The notes beneath the pieces are model-generated. The model ran no database searches and had not been told where the DNA came from. It saw only the letters and a program-made list of their open reading frames with translations. Shown in pieces: positions 55,162 to 64,000 of a DNA stretch of 64,000 bases (position 1 is its first letter; every line of letters begins with the position of its first letter). This DNA is from Microdochium bolleyi (taxonomy: Eukaryota > Ascomycota > Sordariomycetes > Xylariales > Microdochiaceae): contig KQ964245.1 in the NCBI GenBank assembly GCA_001566295.1, positions 2,361,524 to 2,425,523 of the forward strand. The letters are read 5' to 3'. The translations under genes and the position numbers were made by a program.

Positions 55162-56518
55162 CACACCACTGCTTTTGGGCTGTAGCAAACAGCCAATTCA
55201 CGGCGCTGCCTGCGCGTCTTTGGCAGGTCAGGGCCATGAACCACGTCTGCCACGGACTGACAGACACTTTTCCTGTTTGCATGCACCTAGATCCAGACTG
55301 ATTACGCCGGCCCGCCTGCGGTTCTTGATCGACCCCCAGTACGGATAGCCACAAACCTGTATATCACCACTCGAGCCCGGCCCTATTTTCACATACTCGC
55401 ATCCATCAGCTCTGAACACCATCATCGGCTCCTGATGGTGAGCGTCCAGCCAATCTGCTTTTCACTTGTTCAGCGCTCGTTCCAACTGTTTTCATCAAGG
55501 CATATACCCTCACCACGTTCATTAGACATCCTTTATAGCAAGACGACCTTTGTGTTCGACACAACTTGCTCCATATGTATTTCTCAAGACACGCGCCAGC
55601 GAGCACACACGCGCATACACCAGCCTGCGTTGGCACAGAACGTCTCATTGTCCTTTTGGCGTCAGATATTGTTTTAGCGTTCACCTACTTGTTTGTTTCT
55701 TGCTTGCAAATTTTGCGTGCGGCGTCTCACTGGTTACAGAATAGCCTGGCTCGGTTTAATCGCAGGTGCCGTATGCACCACATCAGCAGGGGGTTGCGGT
55801 TCAGTCGGCGAAGAGAAGATGCGTGGGTTCCACACATCGACATAATATCTCGCAATGCCAGAACATTAGCAGAACATATCTAAACGACAGAATGCTGAAT
55901 AGAGCTTCACATTGTTCATGTTTTTACCAACAGTTGTCCCGATTCAAGGCTTGCCAATGATTCCCTCCCAAGTGCTGTGGAAAGATGATTATGCCAAAGT
56001 ACAGCATGCTTGTACACGTAGTCTTGAGAACCTCGATCCGAAGTACGTGAGCTGTTTATAGGCATCACTCGACGCTCGAGTTGTATGAAGGAAAGTGGTC
56101 TTTGAAACAGCCGTTGATATAGTGAACCCAATACGCCTGGTTTTGATGCACCCGGACCATCTAGCTACAATATACTGATACATATACACAGATACACGCA
56201 CCTACACGACACGCCCCCACATGTTCCTTTACTCCACAAGTTACCCAGCATCAAAGCCGGGCGATCGAGAGATCGTAGCATCCAACGCGCCATTTCGAGT
56301 TCGACTACTACTGTAGCTCTCAAGCGGCAGTAATAAAGCGACGACGGCTATCGCTGCAATACCGTTCGCTACTGCACGTGGAGCATCACACAATGCAATC
56401 GTGAACTGCCCAGGTGTTCGTCGAATGCATGGTGCCAGCATCTCGCCTTCAGGGCGCAGCTGATGCAGCAGAGTGCAATACGGTCGCGTGGAGGAGGGCT
56501 GGCTGCATGCATACCTGA
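55162..56518. other. Convergent intergenic region
   Basis: This is the 3' flank of the conserved protein gene (+) and of the COX14-domain gene (-). It is A/T-richer than the coding DNA, and no gene is recognised in it. Confidence 0.5.
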
Positions 56519-57591
56519 TCACCACAGCCATCCCTTCTTGCCGCTGCTGGCAGGCGCATCAGCCGTGCCGAGCCTGTCCAGAGGACCGCCGTGCTTCTGG
56601 TTCTCCTTTTCTGTCGCAAAGGCAGCCTTCGCCGAGTCGGCAATGCTGTGCTGTGACCGACTTATCGCAGAGGCAACAGATGTTGGGTGGTTGCTGGCGG
56701 CGTCGTAGGTCTCATCGTCGTAGCGAACCTCCTCCTTCTTCAACCCGCCAAACAGCCAAGCAGACCAGCCTTTCTTTGTCGGCTGCTCGACCTCGCTCTT
56801 CGCAGAGAGGCTGCTCTCCGTCATGGATTCCCCGGGCCATATCGAGCGTTCCGTGGTCTCCGTCTCGCCTCCTTCCTGTGTGCTCATGACCTTGGCCCAG
56901 CCAGCGGGCTTGACTTGTTTGGGAGCCGAGAGCAGAGCGGGGAGTTCTTTGCCGGACTCTCTGGCCTTGGCGGTGGCCTCTTCGACAAGGGCGATCTGTT
57001 CCTCGGTGGCCTTGCCAGTCATGTAGGCCAGACGCGCAGCCTCGAGACTGTCCTCGGCAAACTGCTTCTGCAGGGCAAAGAACTCGGACCGGCGCGCCCG
57101 GTTGTGGTACATCATGTCGAAAGTTGCATATACAGTGACCATCAGGGCAACACCTGGCGGAGAGTTGTCAGCAATGTACCCTGGAGGAATTGAGTGCTTG
57201 CTTGGAATGCAACCCTCATGCAATCTGGCAAGGGAAGCCGGTGGAAGGCTCTCAACTTCCAAGAAGACATACCACTGAACGCGATCAGCCCCACGACGGT
57301 GAACCGATGAGCAGCATCGAAATACTTTCGGGACGAGTTGATGACCTTGTCGAGCTTGCTGACCTCGGCCTGCCGCGCAGCGAGATGCGCAGCCCGCAAC
57401 CGGCGGACGCGCTCGTCTAAAGACTCCGGCACGGCCTTCTGGGACATTCCTGGCGGCGGCAGACGGGAAGCCGTTGCCTTCGAGCCTGTGGGTGATGTGG
57501 CCGCTGGTGACGACTTTGTGTTGGCGTGTGGCGTGTTGGAGGTGAATCGTGTTGCGTCGGCCACTGTCCGTGGTGTCTTGTCTGCAGCCAT
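56519..57591 (-). CDS. COX14-domain (cytochrome oxidase assembly) family protein
   Basis: Two exons on the minus strand, 57591-57273 and 57153-56519, give 317 residues. The N-terminal part (ADATRFTSNTPHANTKS, then SLDERVRRLRAAHLAARQAE) and the block RKYFDAAHRFTVVGLIAFSG / VALMVTVYATFDMMYHNRARRSEFFALQKQ, with one membrane span of about 20 residues (around 97-117), match fungal proteins grouped under the COX14 cytochrome-c-oxidase-assembly domain. These are thought to sit in the mitochondrial inner membrane. The direct role of these longer fungal members in complex IV assembly is less certain than that of yeast Cox14. The intron (57154-57272) interrupts the membrane span. The C-terminal 180 residues are charged and Ser-rich, ending in GKKGWLW. 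The helix right after the span (FAEDSLEAARLAYMTGKATEEQIALVEEA) is probably coiled. Confidence 0.75.
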
Positions 57592-58615
57592 TTCGATGAG
57601 GCCACACACACACAGTCGTGGTGGGTGCCGCCGGCCGCTTGTGGATTGTAGGACTGGGTGCGATTGACGAGAGTCCGGGGATCGTACTCGTCGAGTCTCG
57701 AGTGGTGGTGGTGGAGCGTGATGGGCTTGTGGTCGGCGGCGGACGTCGAGGCTGTCGTCGCGGGAGCTGCGGGCTGGAGCACTCTCACACGCCAGGCGAT
57801 AATTTTTGGCTCTTGGATCATCGGTCGACTTTGGAGCTCGAGAGACCCGTCCCTGGCCATGGTGGTGGGGCTTTTAGCACCAAGGTACCGCTCTGCAGTG
57901 GCATGGCCTGTGGAGGGACCTCCGATGCACATCGCTCCGATCCGCCGGACGCCCGCCTTTGCATCGAATCGTCATCAGGTACTTACAACATGATTCGCGC
58001 GTCTGCGCATGCTAGGTGCCATGCACTTTGAGGGGCTGAGTAGTGCAGCCTTGTGCGGCAATGGTATTTAAGCGCTCAAGACTTGACCACACTGCTTGAC
58101 TTTTTTGTGTGGTTGCGACGAGGAGTGTACTTATGTTGTTCCAATTTGTGACCCAGGGAAATGGCAAGCTTGGAAGACTTCACGCCAACGGAGTTCGTAT
58201 GGTAGCGACATGACATTACCTAGGTTCTCCCTTTTATTTAATGGTATGAAGTTGATTTTGCGGTCATTTCTTCAGCGTGACAGGACAGCCTGCGGCCTCA
58301 CGAGATCCCTTCACGCCTTCGCGACAACAGGCATACCAGGTCAACGGCATCAAATGTACGAAATCTCTCTACAAGAGCAATAGAGCGCGATGTATCAACT
58401 CAAAGGCAGCTTTTTCACTGTGAGCTCATACGTACATACTGGTCGCCATCGCTGCTATTGATAATTCGCTCTATATCTCACGAGAACAACCCACCCAACA
58501 TCGCATCTCACACAGAATCGACATTTACATTAGCGAAAAAGGGCCTTGGGGCGTCTACTACATATTTGATGTTAAGCACCTCCGACTTCGCAGATCACCT
58601 GATGAAACAAAACTG
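57592..58615. other. Intergenic upstream of the COX14-domain gene and tRNA-Lys
   Basis: GTGGTGGTGGTGG-type sequence (57700-57715) lies in the COX14-gene leader. The rest has no recognisable feature up to the tRNA. Confidence 0.5.
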
Positions 58616-58710
58616 GCCCGGGTAGCTCAATTGGTCAGAGCGTCGGACTTTTACACTATCCCTCTGGGACTGTAATCCGAAGGCTGGGGGTTCGAGACCC
58701 CCTTCGGGCG
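58616..58710 (+). tRNA. tRNA-Lys(TTT) with intron
   Basis: The acceptor GCCCGGG pairs with TTCGGGC (two G-U pairs, discriminator G). The D arm is GCTC...GAGC. The anticodon stem TCGGA/TCCGA has the loop CTTTTAA after removal of a roughly 21-base intron (CACTATCCC...GACTGTA), at the standard position 37/38. The T arm is GGGGG-TTCGAGA-CCCCC. Anticodon TTT decodes lysine AAA/AAG. The B box is GGTTCGAGACC and the A box TAGCTCAATTGG. A T4 run follows eight bases after the end. Confidence 0.93.
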
Positions 58711-58718
58711 ACCTTCAC

Positions 58719-58741
58719 TTTTGCCGGATTCGGCAACTTTT
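58719..58741 (+). terminator. Pol III terminator of tRNA-Lys, with hairpin between two T4 runs
   Basis: T4 runs at 58719-58722 and 58738-58741 flank a perfect hairpin, TTGCCG-GATT-CGGCAA (58721-58736). The T4 runs alone can stop Pol III. The hairpin may strengthen release of weak T4 stops. Confidence 0.6.
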
Positions 58742-59323
58742 CAGTGGGACCAACCGAGGGGTGCAGGAGCACGACGCTCCTCGTCCTGCCCGTTTTTCTG
58801 TTTCTTTCTTTTTTTTCTTTTTTTTTTTTTCTTTCTATTGCTTTATGCTGTGCAAGCCATCACAGCATAGGTACAGTATAGACTGCACTTTAAGCGTGAG
58901 TATATACTGCTCGTAGCCGTCTGCACTTCAATCCAGTGCTTAAGTCTGACCAGCGGTTCACGAGACATCAGATTTCATAAGTCCACGTGTGGCACCAGAG
59001 GTCAAGCTGCCCCAGCAGTCAACGGGACCAAACAAGCTTTGCGATAGGAGTCTCAAACTAGAGCCTCATGCTCAGCAACAGCCATATCTTGATGCGAGTT
59101 GAGCAAGTCGGAAAGTGTAGTGAACAAAGATGATCAATAAGTGGGTATTCGCTGTTTCCATATATCTGAAAGAGTCGAGTCTGTCCAGCTGGGCGATACA
59201 CATACATGCCTAGCGAAAAGCCCGCTGCTATACATGTCGCCTTTCAAACATGGACCGAGAATCGAAGGAAAATGCACAACGCCGTATTCAATGCAAAGAG
59301 TCCGCACTTCTTAGTGCTTAATA
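58742..59323. other. Spacer between tRNA-Lys and the LRR gene 3' end
   Basis: This includes a long T-rich tract at 58797-58830 (TTTCTTTCTTTTTTTTCTTT and on), a further potential Pol III stop. No gene is seen. Confidence 0.6.
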
Positions 59324-62300
59324 TCACTCCTCAAAGTCCTCCCCAGCTTCGCCGGCCTTCAACTTCCACTCTGCCATCTCCGCGACCGGCATCCTACCTC
59401 TGAGCCAGCGCAGTGTAGCCGCGGTACCCAAGTCCAAGATGTTCCATCGGGGCACCCTGAATCGGTTCCCCGTGACCTCGAGCCGCTCCAGCCCGCCAGA
59501 GCCGCCAAGCAGGCCGATGCGTGGGTTCAGGTGGGCAATGTCATTATTACGCGCGTCGACGATTTTCAGTCCCTGGATCCACGAGTCGCTGAGGTCCTCA
59601 AGGTGGTTATCGTTGATGAGCAGGACTGTCAGGCTGGGGAAGAAGTCGCGCAGCACCGGAAGCGTCGTGATCCGGTTGCAGGATGCATCCAGCTTGGCCA
59701 GGTTTGGCGCGCGCAACTGCGTCGTCAGCGGTAGCAGGCTGGTCATCCTGTTGTGGGACATGTTGAGCTCCTTGAGAGCTGTAAGGTCAAGGATGTCCAC
59801 TCCTATGTATGACTCTCCGACGAGCTCGTTGTGGGAAATCGACAGGCTTGTCAGTGTATCGGCGAAGAATGACAGAGACGAGGGGATGCTCGTGAAGGTG
59901 TTGTTGTGCAGCCGCACTTCGCGTACGGTCTGTTGGGCCGCCAGTTTCGAGCACACGACTGGATGCAGTGAGGAAGATTGGGTCGCTGATCTGTCGAGTA
60001 TGCCGCCTTGCTTTATCGGCCAAGTGACCGCACTAGCTGTGTTGGAGCGTTGACGCACAGGCGAGTTGTGTGCTGACGTTGGTGGTGTGGCAAAGTCTTC
60101 CGAGTCCGAGTCTGCTCGATCCTGGTCTCTGACCTTTGTTTCCGAAGGCACGTGTGAATTGCCTCGGACGTCTTCTTCGGGAATATTGCCCATGTAGCCA
60201 GTATCCTCAGTCGGTTGTTCTTCCGGGGGCTCTATCCTTGCAGCCAAAGCTGCCTTCAGCTCCTCAGTACTGAATGAAGTAAACTTCTTGTCTCGCAGAG
60301 GGTTCCCAGACATCCGCAGCATGCCCAGGCTACGCATACGGGAAATCTCAGCTGGTACCACACGGATATCGTTGCTAGTAAAGTCAACGTGGCGGAGGTT
60401 CTTAAGTAAAGAGAACCCTTCAGGAAACTCGGCAATGGAGTTCTCATCACCATGAATTGTCAGCAAGCTCGTCCAGGACCCAATGTCAGGTAGCGACTGG
60501 ATGCGGTTCATTGATACGGTCAGTTGGTGCAGAGCTGGTAGTTCCAGCGATGATGAAGCAGTCAGTGCGGTCAGCTGATTTATGCCGACATCAAGGGTCT
60601 GTAGATGCTGCATTCTCTGGACCCCAGCGCCGATCAGGGTGCCAGTAAGTTTGTTCTTCCGAGCTGATAGTTCCGTTAGAGACAGCTTGGAAAGCTCCTC
60701 AAAGGGTAATTGCGTGAGGTCGTTTTCGTTGATGTTGAGAATGCGCAGGCTACTCAAGCGCTCCATGTGCTGTGGCAGGGCAGAAATGTTGTTGCCGTGC
60801 AGGTCTAGGCTTTCGAGGTTTTCGAGGTCGGTAAGGGAATCGTCCAGCCTACCATAGAGAAGGTTGTTTCCCAACTTTAGATCCCGCAATGGCTTGATCT
60901 GCGAGATGACTTCAAAGCAGTTGTTTGTGAGCTTGTTTTGGGACTGCGAAATCTGTTAGTAGGTGGGTACAAGGAGCATAGGGCATTCAAGTCAGACAAA
61001 CCAAGTTCAGCGTGGTCAACACCTGCAGACGCCTTAGTCCCAGAGGCAGACTGATGAGCATATTCCCATGCAGATCCAATGCCTCAAGCCCCCCAAACTG
61101 ATGCCCCTGATAGTCGTCATCGTCTGCGCCATCACTTGGATCAGCATCTGGAAAGAGTGCGTCATCAAGAGTCTCCAGCTCGTTGTCTGCGGCCACGAAT
61201 CTCGTCAAGTCGACACATTCAGCCCATGAACCGCCATGACCATTGACCGCCTCCAGGTCATACATCTTCAGAACTTCGTCGGGAATCTGCTTTAGACTCA
61301 TCGCCGCAATGTTTAGGCGACCTGTCGTACGGGCGGCGCTGATCCTGGACATCATGACTTTACCACCAGCGTCCTCTAATTTCTTCAAACCAAAAGGATC
61401 ATCACTGAGACCGAAATCGAACGTAGTGTCTGTTGGCACCAGCGGGCTTTTTAGTGGTGGCTGACTTGTCGATGACACCTCGCGGTCCACTGCTCGCCTG
61501 GCCGCTTTGGCTTTGGCAATCTGATCTCTCAGCGCCGCCGACGACTTTTTGAAATTATGTATCGGCACATCTTCAGTCGAATCAACAGTCGGGGCGGTCG
61601 ACGAAGGTGATATGCTCGACATATTGTGATCATCTGTCGAAGCGACTGACGATCTGGTAGAAAGACCTTGCGCATCTTGATCTCCGCCACTTGCTGTAGC
61701 TGTTCGACCATTAGCAGTCGGGAGGGCCGGTTTCTTGAACAGTCCAGTCATCGAAGCCCTTGGCTTGAGTGGCCGGCCACTGATTGTCTTCGAGCCAAGT
61801 CTCGACGTGGAGAAGTCGGTGCCACTCGCCGATGTAGTAAGGCGAGACTCGGTTGGTGCAGGCAGTGTACTTTGCGAGGGCATCTTCCTCAACCCAAATT
61901 GGCTAGGCCTAGTACCTTGTTGGGCTGAGCCTGGTGTTCGAGGTGTATCAAAGGCACCGCCTATGCTTGTGCGCTTGGAAGGTGTTCCCTTGACAGTGGG
62001 TAGCGGCTGCTTGAAGGATGTCGTTGAGGCTCTGAACGACATGACCATGTTGTCCGGCTGCCCAGAACTGGAGCCCGGACGACTTGCTGGACGACCGAAC
62101 AGCGACCCTGATCCATCATTCCTGTAGCTAGAACCGGGCCTGGAGCTCACGCTGCCGGTCCGGGAGCGGGAACCCCCTCCTCTGGACGGTGCCCGCCCTG
62201 AGGTCTCGCTTTCAAAGAAGTTGCTCGTGCGCCGTTTGACTGCAGGCGATGAAGGCAATTGTGAAAGTGTCTCCATTGTGCGCTCAGCAAGCGACATCCG

Positions 62301-62909
62301 AGGTGTGCGTTTTGGTGTTGCGACTGGTAGATCAAGGTCGTCTGGCGAATCGCGGCCTGCCGAATATGCCGGCAGGCTGGTCTCGATAGGGCTGTAATCA
62401 TCGTCGTCTAGGGCTGTGTTTTCGGCGAGGACTGACTGTCCTGTGTAGTCATCGTGGGTAGACAGTGTCGATTCGAACACTTGGGTGGTATGCGCGGCGA
62501 GGCCCCGTCCTCCATTGAAGTTCTGAGAAGCCGATCTCGTTACGGATCTTGGTGGCAGCGCGGTTTTGGTGTATGCGCTCGAGCTTCGCGTTGTAGTTGG
62601 GGGGCCCATTAACGAATTCCGTCCGGCTCGCGTATCAGCACCAAATGCTGAGCTCGAGGTTCGCCGAGCCGTAGTCGCACTAGTGAGTCGGTCTCTCGAT
62701 GGAACTGCTCGCAAGGTAGGATTCCGTGCCGTACTCGTGCTCGTCCTGCTGGAAGGCAGCGGCTCTGCCTGCGTAGTGGTCGTGGTCGTGCGCGATGCCC
62801 GCGGAGTTGTCGGCTGGGATGGCGTCGATGCTGCCCGGGGCATTGGCAGGCGAGATGAGGCCCTGGGTAGCCCGCTTGGCTTGGGGATGCCAGATCTTCG
62901 GTCGTCCAT
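59324..62909 (-). CDS. Leucine-rich-repeat protein (LRRC40/SHOC2-like) with SxIP motif at N-terminus
   Basis: Two exons on the minus strand, 62909-61002 and 60943-59324, phase 0, give 1175 residues. The first 480 or so residues are disordered and rich in Ser, Thr, Pro and Arg. From about 590 to 1170 there are 15 or more leucine-rich repeats (ALDLHGNMLISLPLGLRRL, LESLDLHGNNISALPQHM, HNRMTSLLPL), broken by an acidic Ser-rich spacer near 870-940 (ADSDSEDFATPP). The repeats match the LRRC40-type family of cytosolic scaffolds. The opening residues contain SGIP (6-9), SGLP (12-15) and SRLP (19-22) in an Arg/Lys/Pro setting. SxIP is the motif by which microtubule plus-end proteins bind EB1. The donor at the intron is GTTTGT, less common than the GTRNGT used elsewhere here, but the join LTTLNL-SQNKLT restores a perfect repeat. 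Confidence 0.85.
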
Positions 62910-64000
62910 GATGACTGTGACTCTGTATGACTGGTGCGCTTGATCGCAGAGGAGAAGTGTGTCGTCGACACGGCAGTCTGGATACTGCTAAGCGGGATCA
63001 ACACAGGATCAGGAGTACCACATTGGCGGTGGCACGTTGACAGGTCGCCGAAGAGTGGACCTGGGCGCTCGAGAGTGTGGGCAATGGAGGAGCAAGCTTG
63101 AGAATCTCGGCAGCTTGAGAGGCCGTTCTGGTGTTGATCAGACGCGAATCCTTTGTTTGGTTTCTGTGGTGGTGAGGAGACTCTCCAAGGCTGGTTGGCG
63201 AGATTAGACCCCAACCTTTAGCCCGGTGCGGTATAGTGAGCCGCGCGGGGCCGTTGCCGGCGCGCGGGATGCGCCCACAAGTGAAAGCCCCTGAGCGTGG
63301 CTACTCCGTGCTTGGGACAGGGCAAAAGTAGGGTGCCGCTAGTCGGGCGCAAGCTTCTGCCTTCAAGGTTGTATTGATTGCAACGGTGCCGTGGGAAGAT
63401 GCTGTAAACACGAACTGCGTACTCCGCACCCGCAAATGTCACTGCTTGAAGCATCGGCCAGGCAACATCCACCTTGTCGGATGCGTGTACCCTAGGGTTC
63501 TCTTCATGCAATCAGGCACAGTAGAGTGTATGTGCCATGTGCCATCAAGGTCATGACTGAAACGACGTCGCCTTGGGCAGGGAAGGAAATGGGGATCCTA
63601 GGTCCCATCTACAGCGAGCAAGCCCCTGATCTTCATTTCCCCCGACGAACCTCCACCAGTCCATGCTCTCCAATTGCGCTCGCACGGGATCCGGACTGGC
63701 CAGATCTAGTCTAGAAGGACCAGTTAGAGAGTGTCTGCAGGACTTCTGGGGTCCCAGGTGAGGCTTGTGGATATCATCTTCCGGGCAGCAGACGATGCCA
63801 ACTCTGAGTCGAGCTCGAGGAGCGCCGAGCACAAGACTCTCAATCTGCTTCTGTGGGTTCGCCTGGGGGGTGAGGATGTGGACGTTGAGTCGACTTTCAG
63901 TCTGCAGTCTACCGTCTGCCGTTGCAGGTCAAGCTCCAAGCTAACCTGCTTGAGCCTTGGCGGGCCGTGCCCCCAGCAACCAGACCAGACCGAACCTGCC
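62910..64000. other. Upstream region of LRR gene to the window edge
   Basis: This is the promoter and leader of the LRR gene (minus strand, so its upstream lies here). No frame with protein-like composition or domain is seen up to base 64000. A gene starting beyond the edge cannot be excluded. Confidence 0.5.

Noticed and set aside
1..64000. CRISPR array, integron, prophage or transposon
   Set aside because: No regularly spaced repeats, terminal inverted repeats, integrase, transposase or reverse-transcriptase motifs were seen, and the window is nuclear fungal DNA.

Overview
This window looks like nuclear DNA of a filamentous ascomycete (Pezizomycotina, probably a Sordariomycete). The genes carry short spliceosomal introns (about 50-140 bases, GTRNGT...YAG, often with a CTAAC-like branch site). 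Coding exons are GC-rich, and there are a Zn2Cys6 regulator, GPI-type secreted proteins, a fungal S41 peptidase, a DUF3632 fragment and intron-containing tRNA genes. I see no transposon, CRISPR array, plasmid origin or secondary-metabolite core enzyme. I rebuilt exon joins by hand from frame continuity and splice consensus.

Layout. 1-8.8 kb: tail of a DUF3632 protein, a secreted aldose 1-epimerase (-), a 4.1 kb gap, and a secreted S41-family peptidase (+). 8.8-24 kb: a small membrane protein (-), a 4.1 kb gap, a histidine-phosphatase-fold protein with a C-terminal PCNA-binding-type motif (+) facing an alkyltransferase-like repair protein (-), and a 1726-residue kinesin (-). 24-38 kb: a gap with one unrecognised candidate gene, the SSU-processome protein Enp2 (+), a single-span membrane protein (+), a Zn2Cys6 regulator (+) and an NAD-epimerase-like protein (+). 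38-50 kb: a purine phosphoribosyltransferase (+), an oxidoreductase-like mitochondrial protein (-), a nuclear coiled-coil protein that may be a kinetochore subunit (+), DPM3 (-), tRNA-Ser(GCT) (+), a GPI-type surface protein (+) and an armadillo-repeat SmgGDS-like protein (+). 50-64 kb: ribosomal protein L13 (-), a conserved nuclear-looking protein (+), a COX14-domain mitochondrial protein (-), tRNA-Lys(TTT) (+) and an 1175-residue LRR protein with an N-terminal EB1-binding-type motif (-).

The genes are mostly independent housekeeping units rather than a cluster. Loose themes are DNA maintenance (PIP-box phosphatase beside ATL), microtubules and chromosome segregation (kinesin, SxIP-bearing LRR protein, possible kinetochore subunit with paired MluI boxes), ribosome production (Enp2, L13) and mitochondria (COX14-domain and oxidoreductase-like proteins).

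I found no multi-gene system that I would call new. The most interesting single observations are the PIP box on a phosphoglycerate-mutase-fold protein (with an adjacent splice choice that decides between full-length and an 18-codon product), the SxIP/SxLP array at the start of the LRR protein, the paired ACGCGT boxes, and the unrecognised candidate exons near 26 kb.
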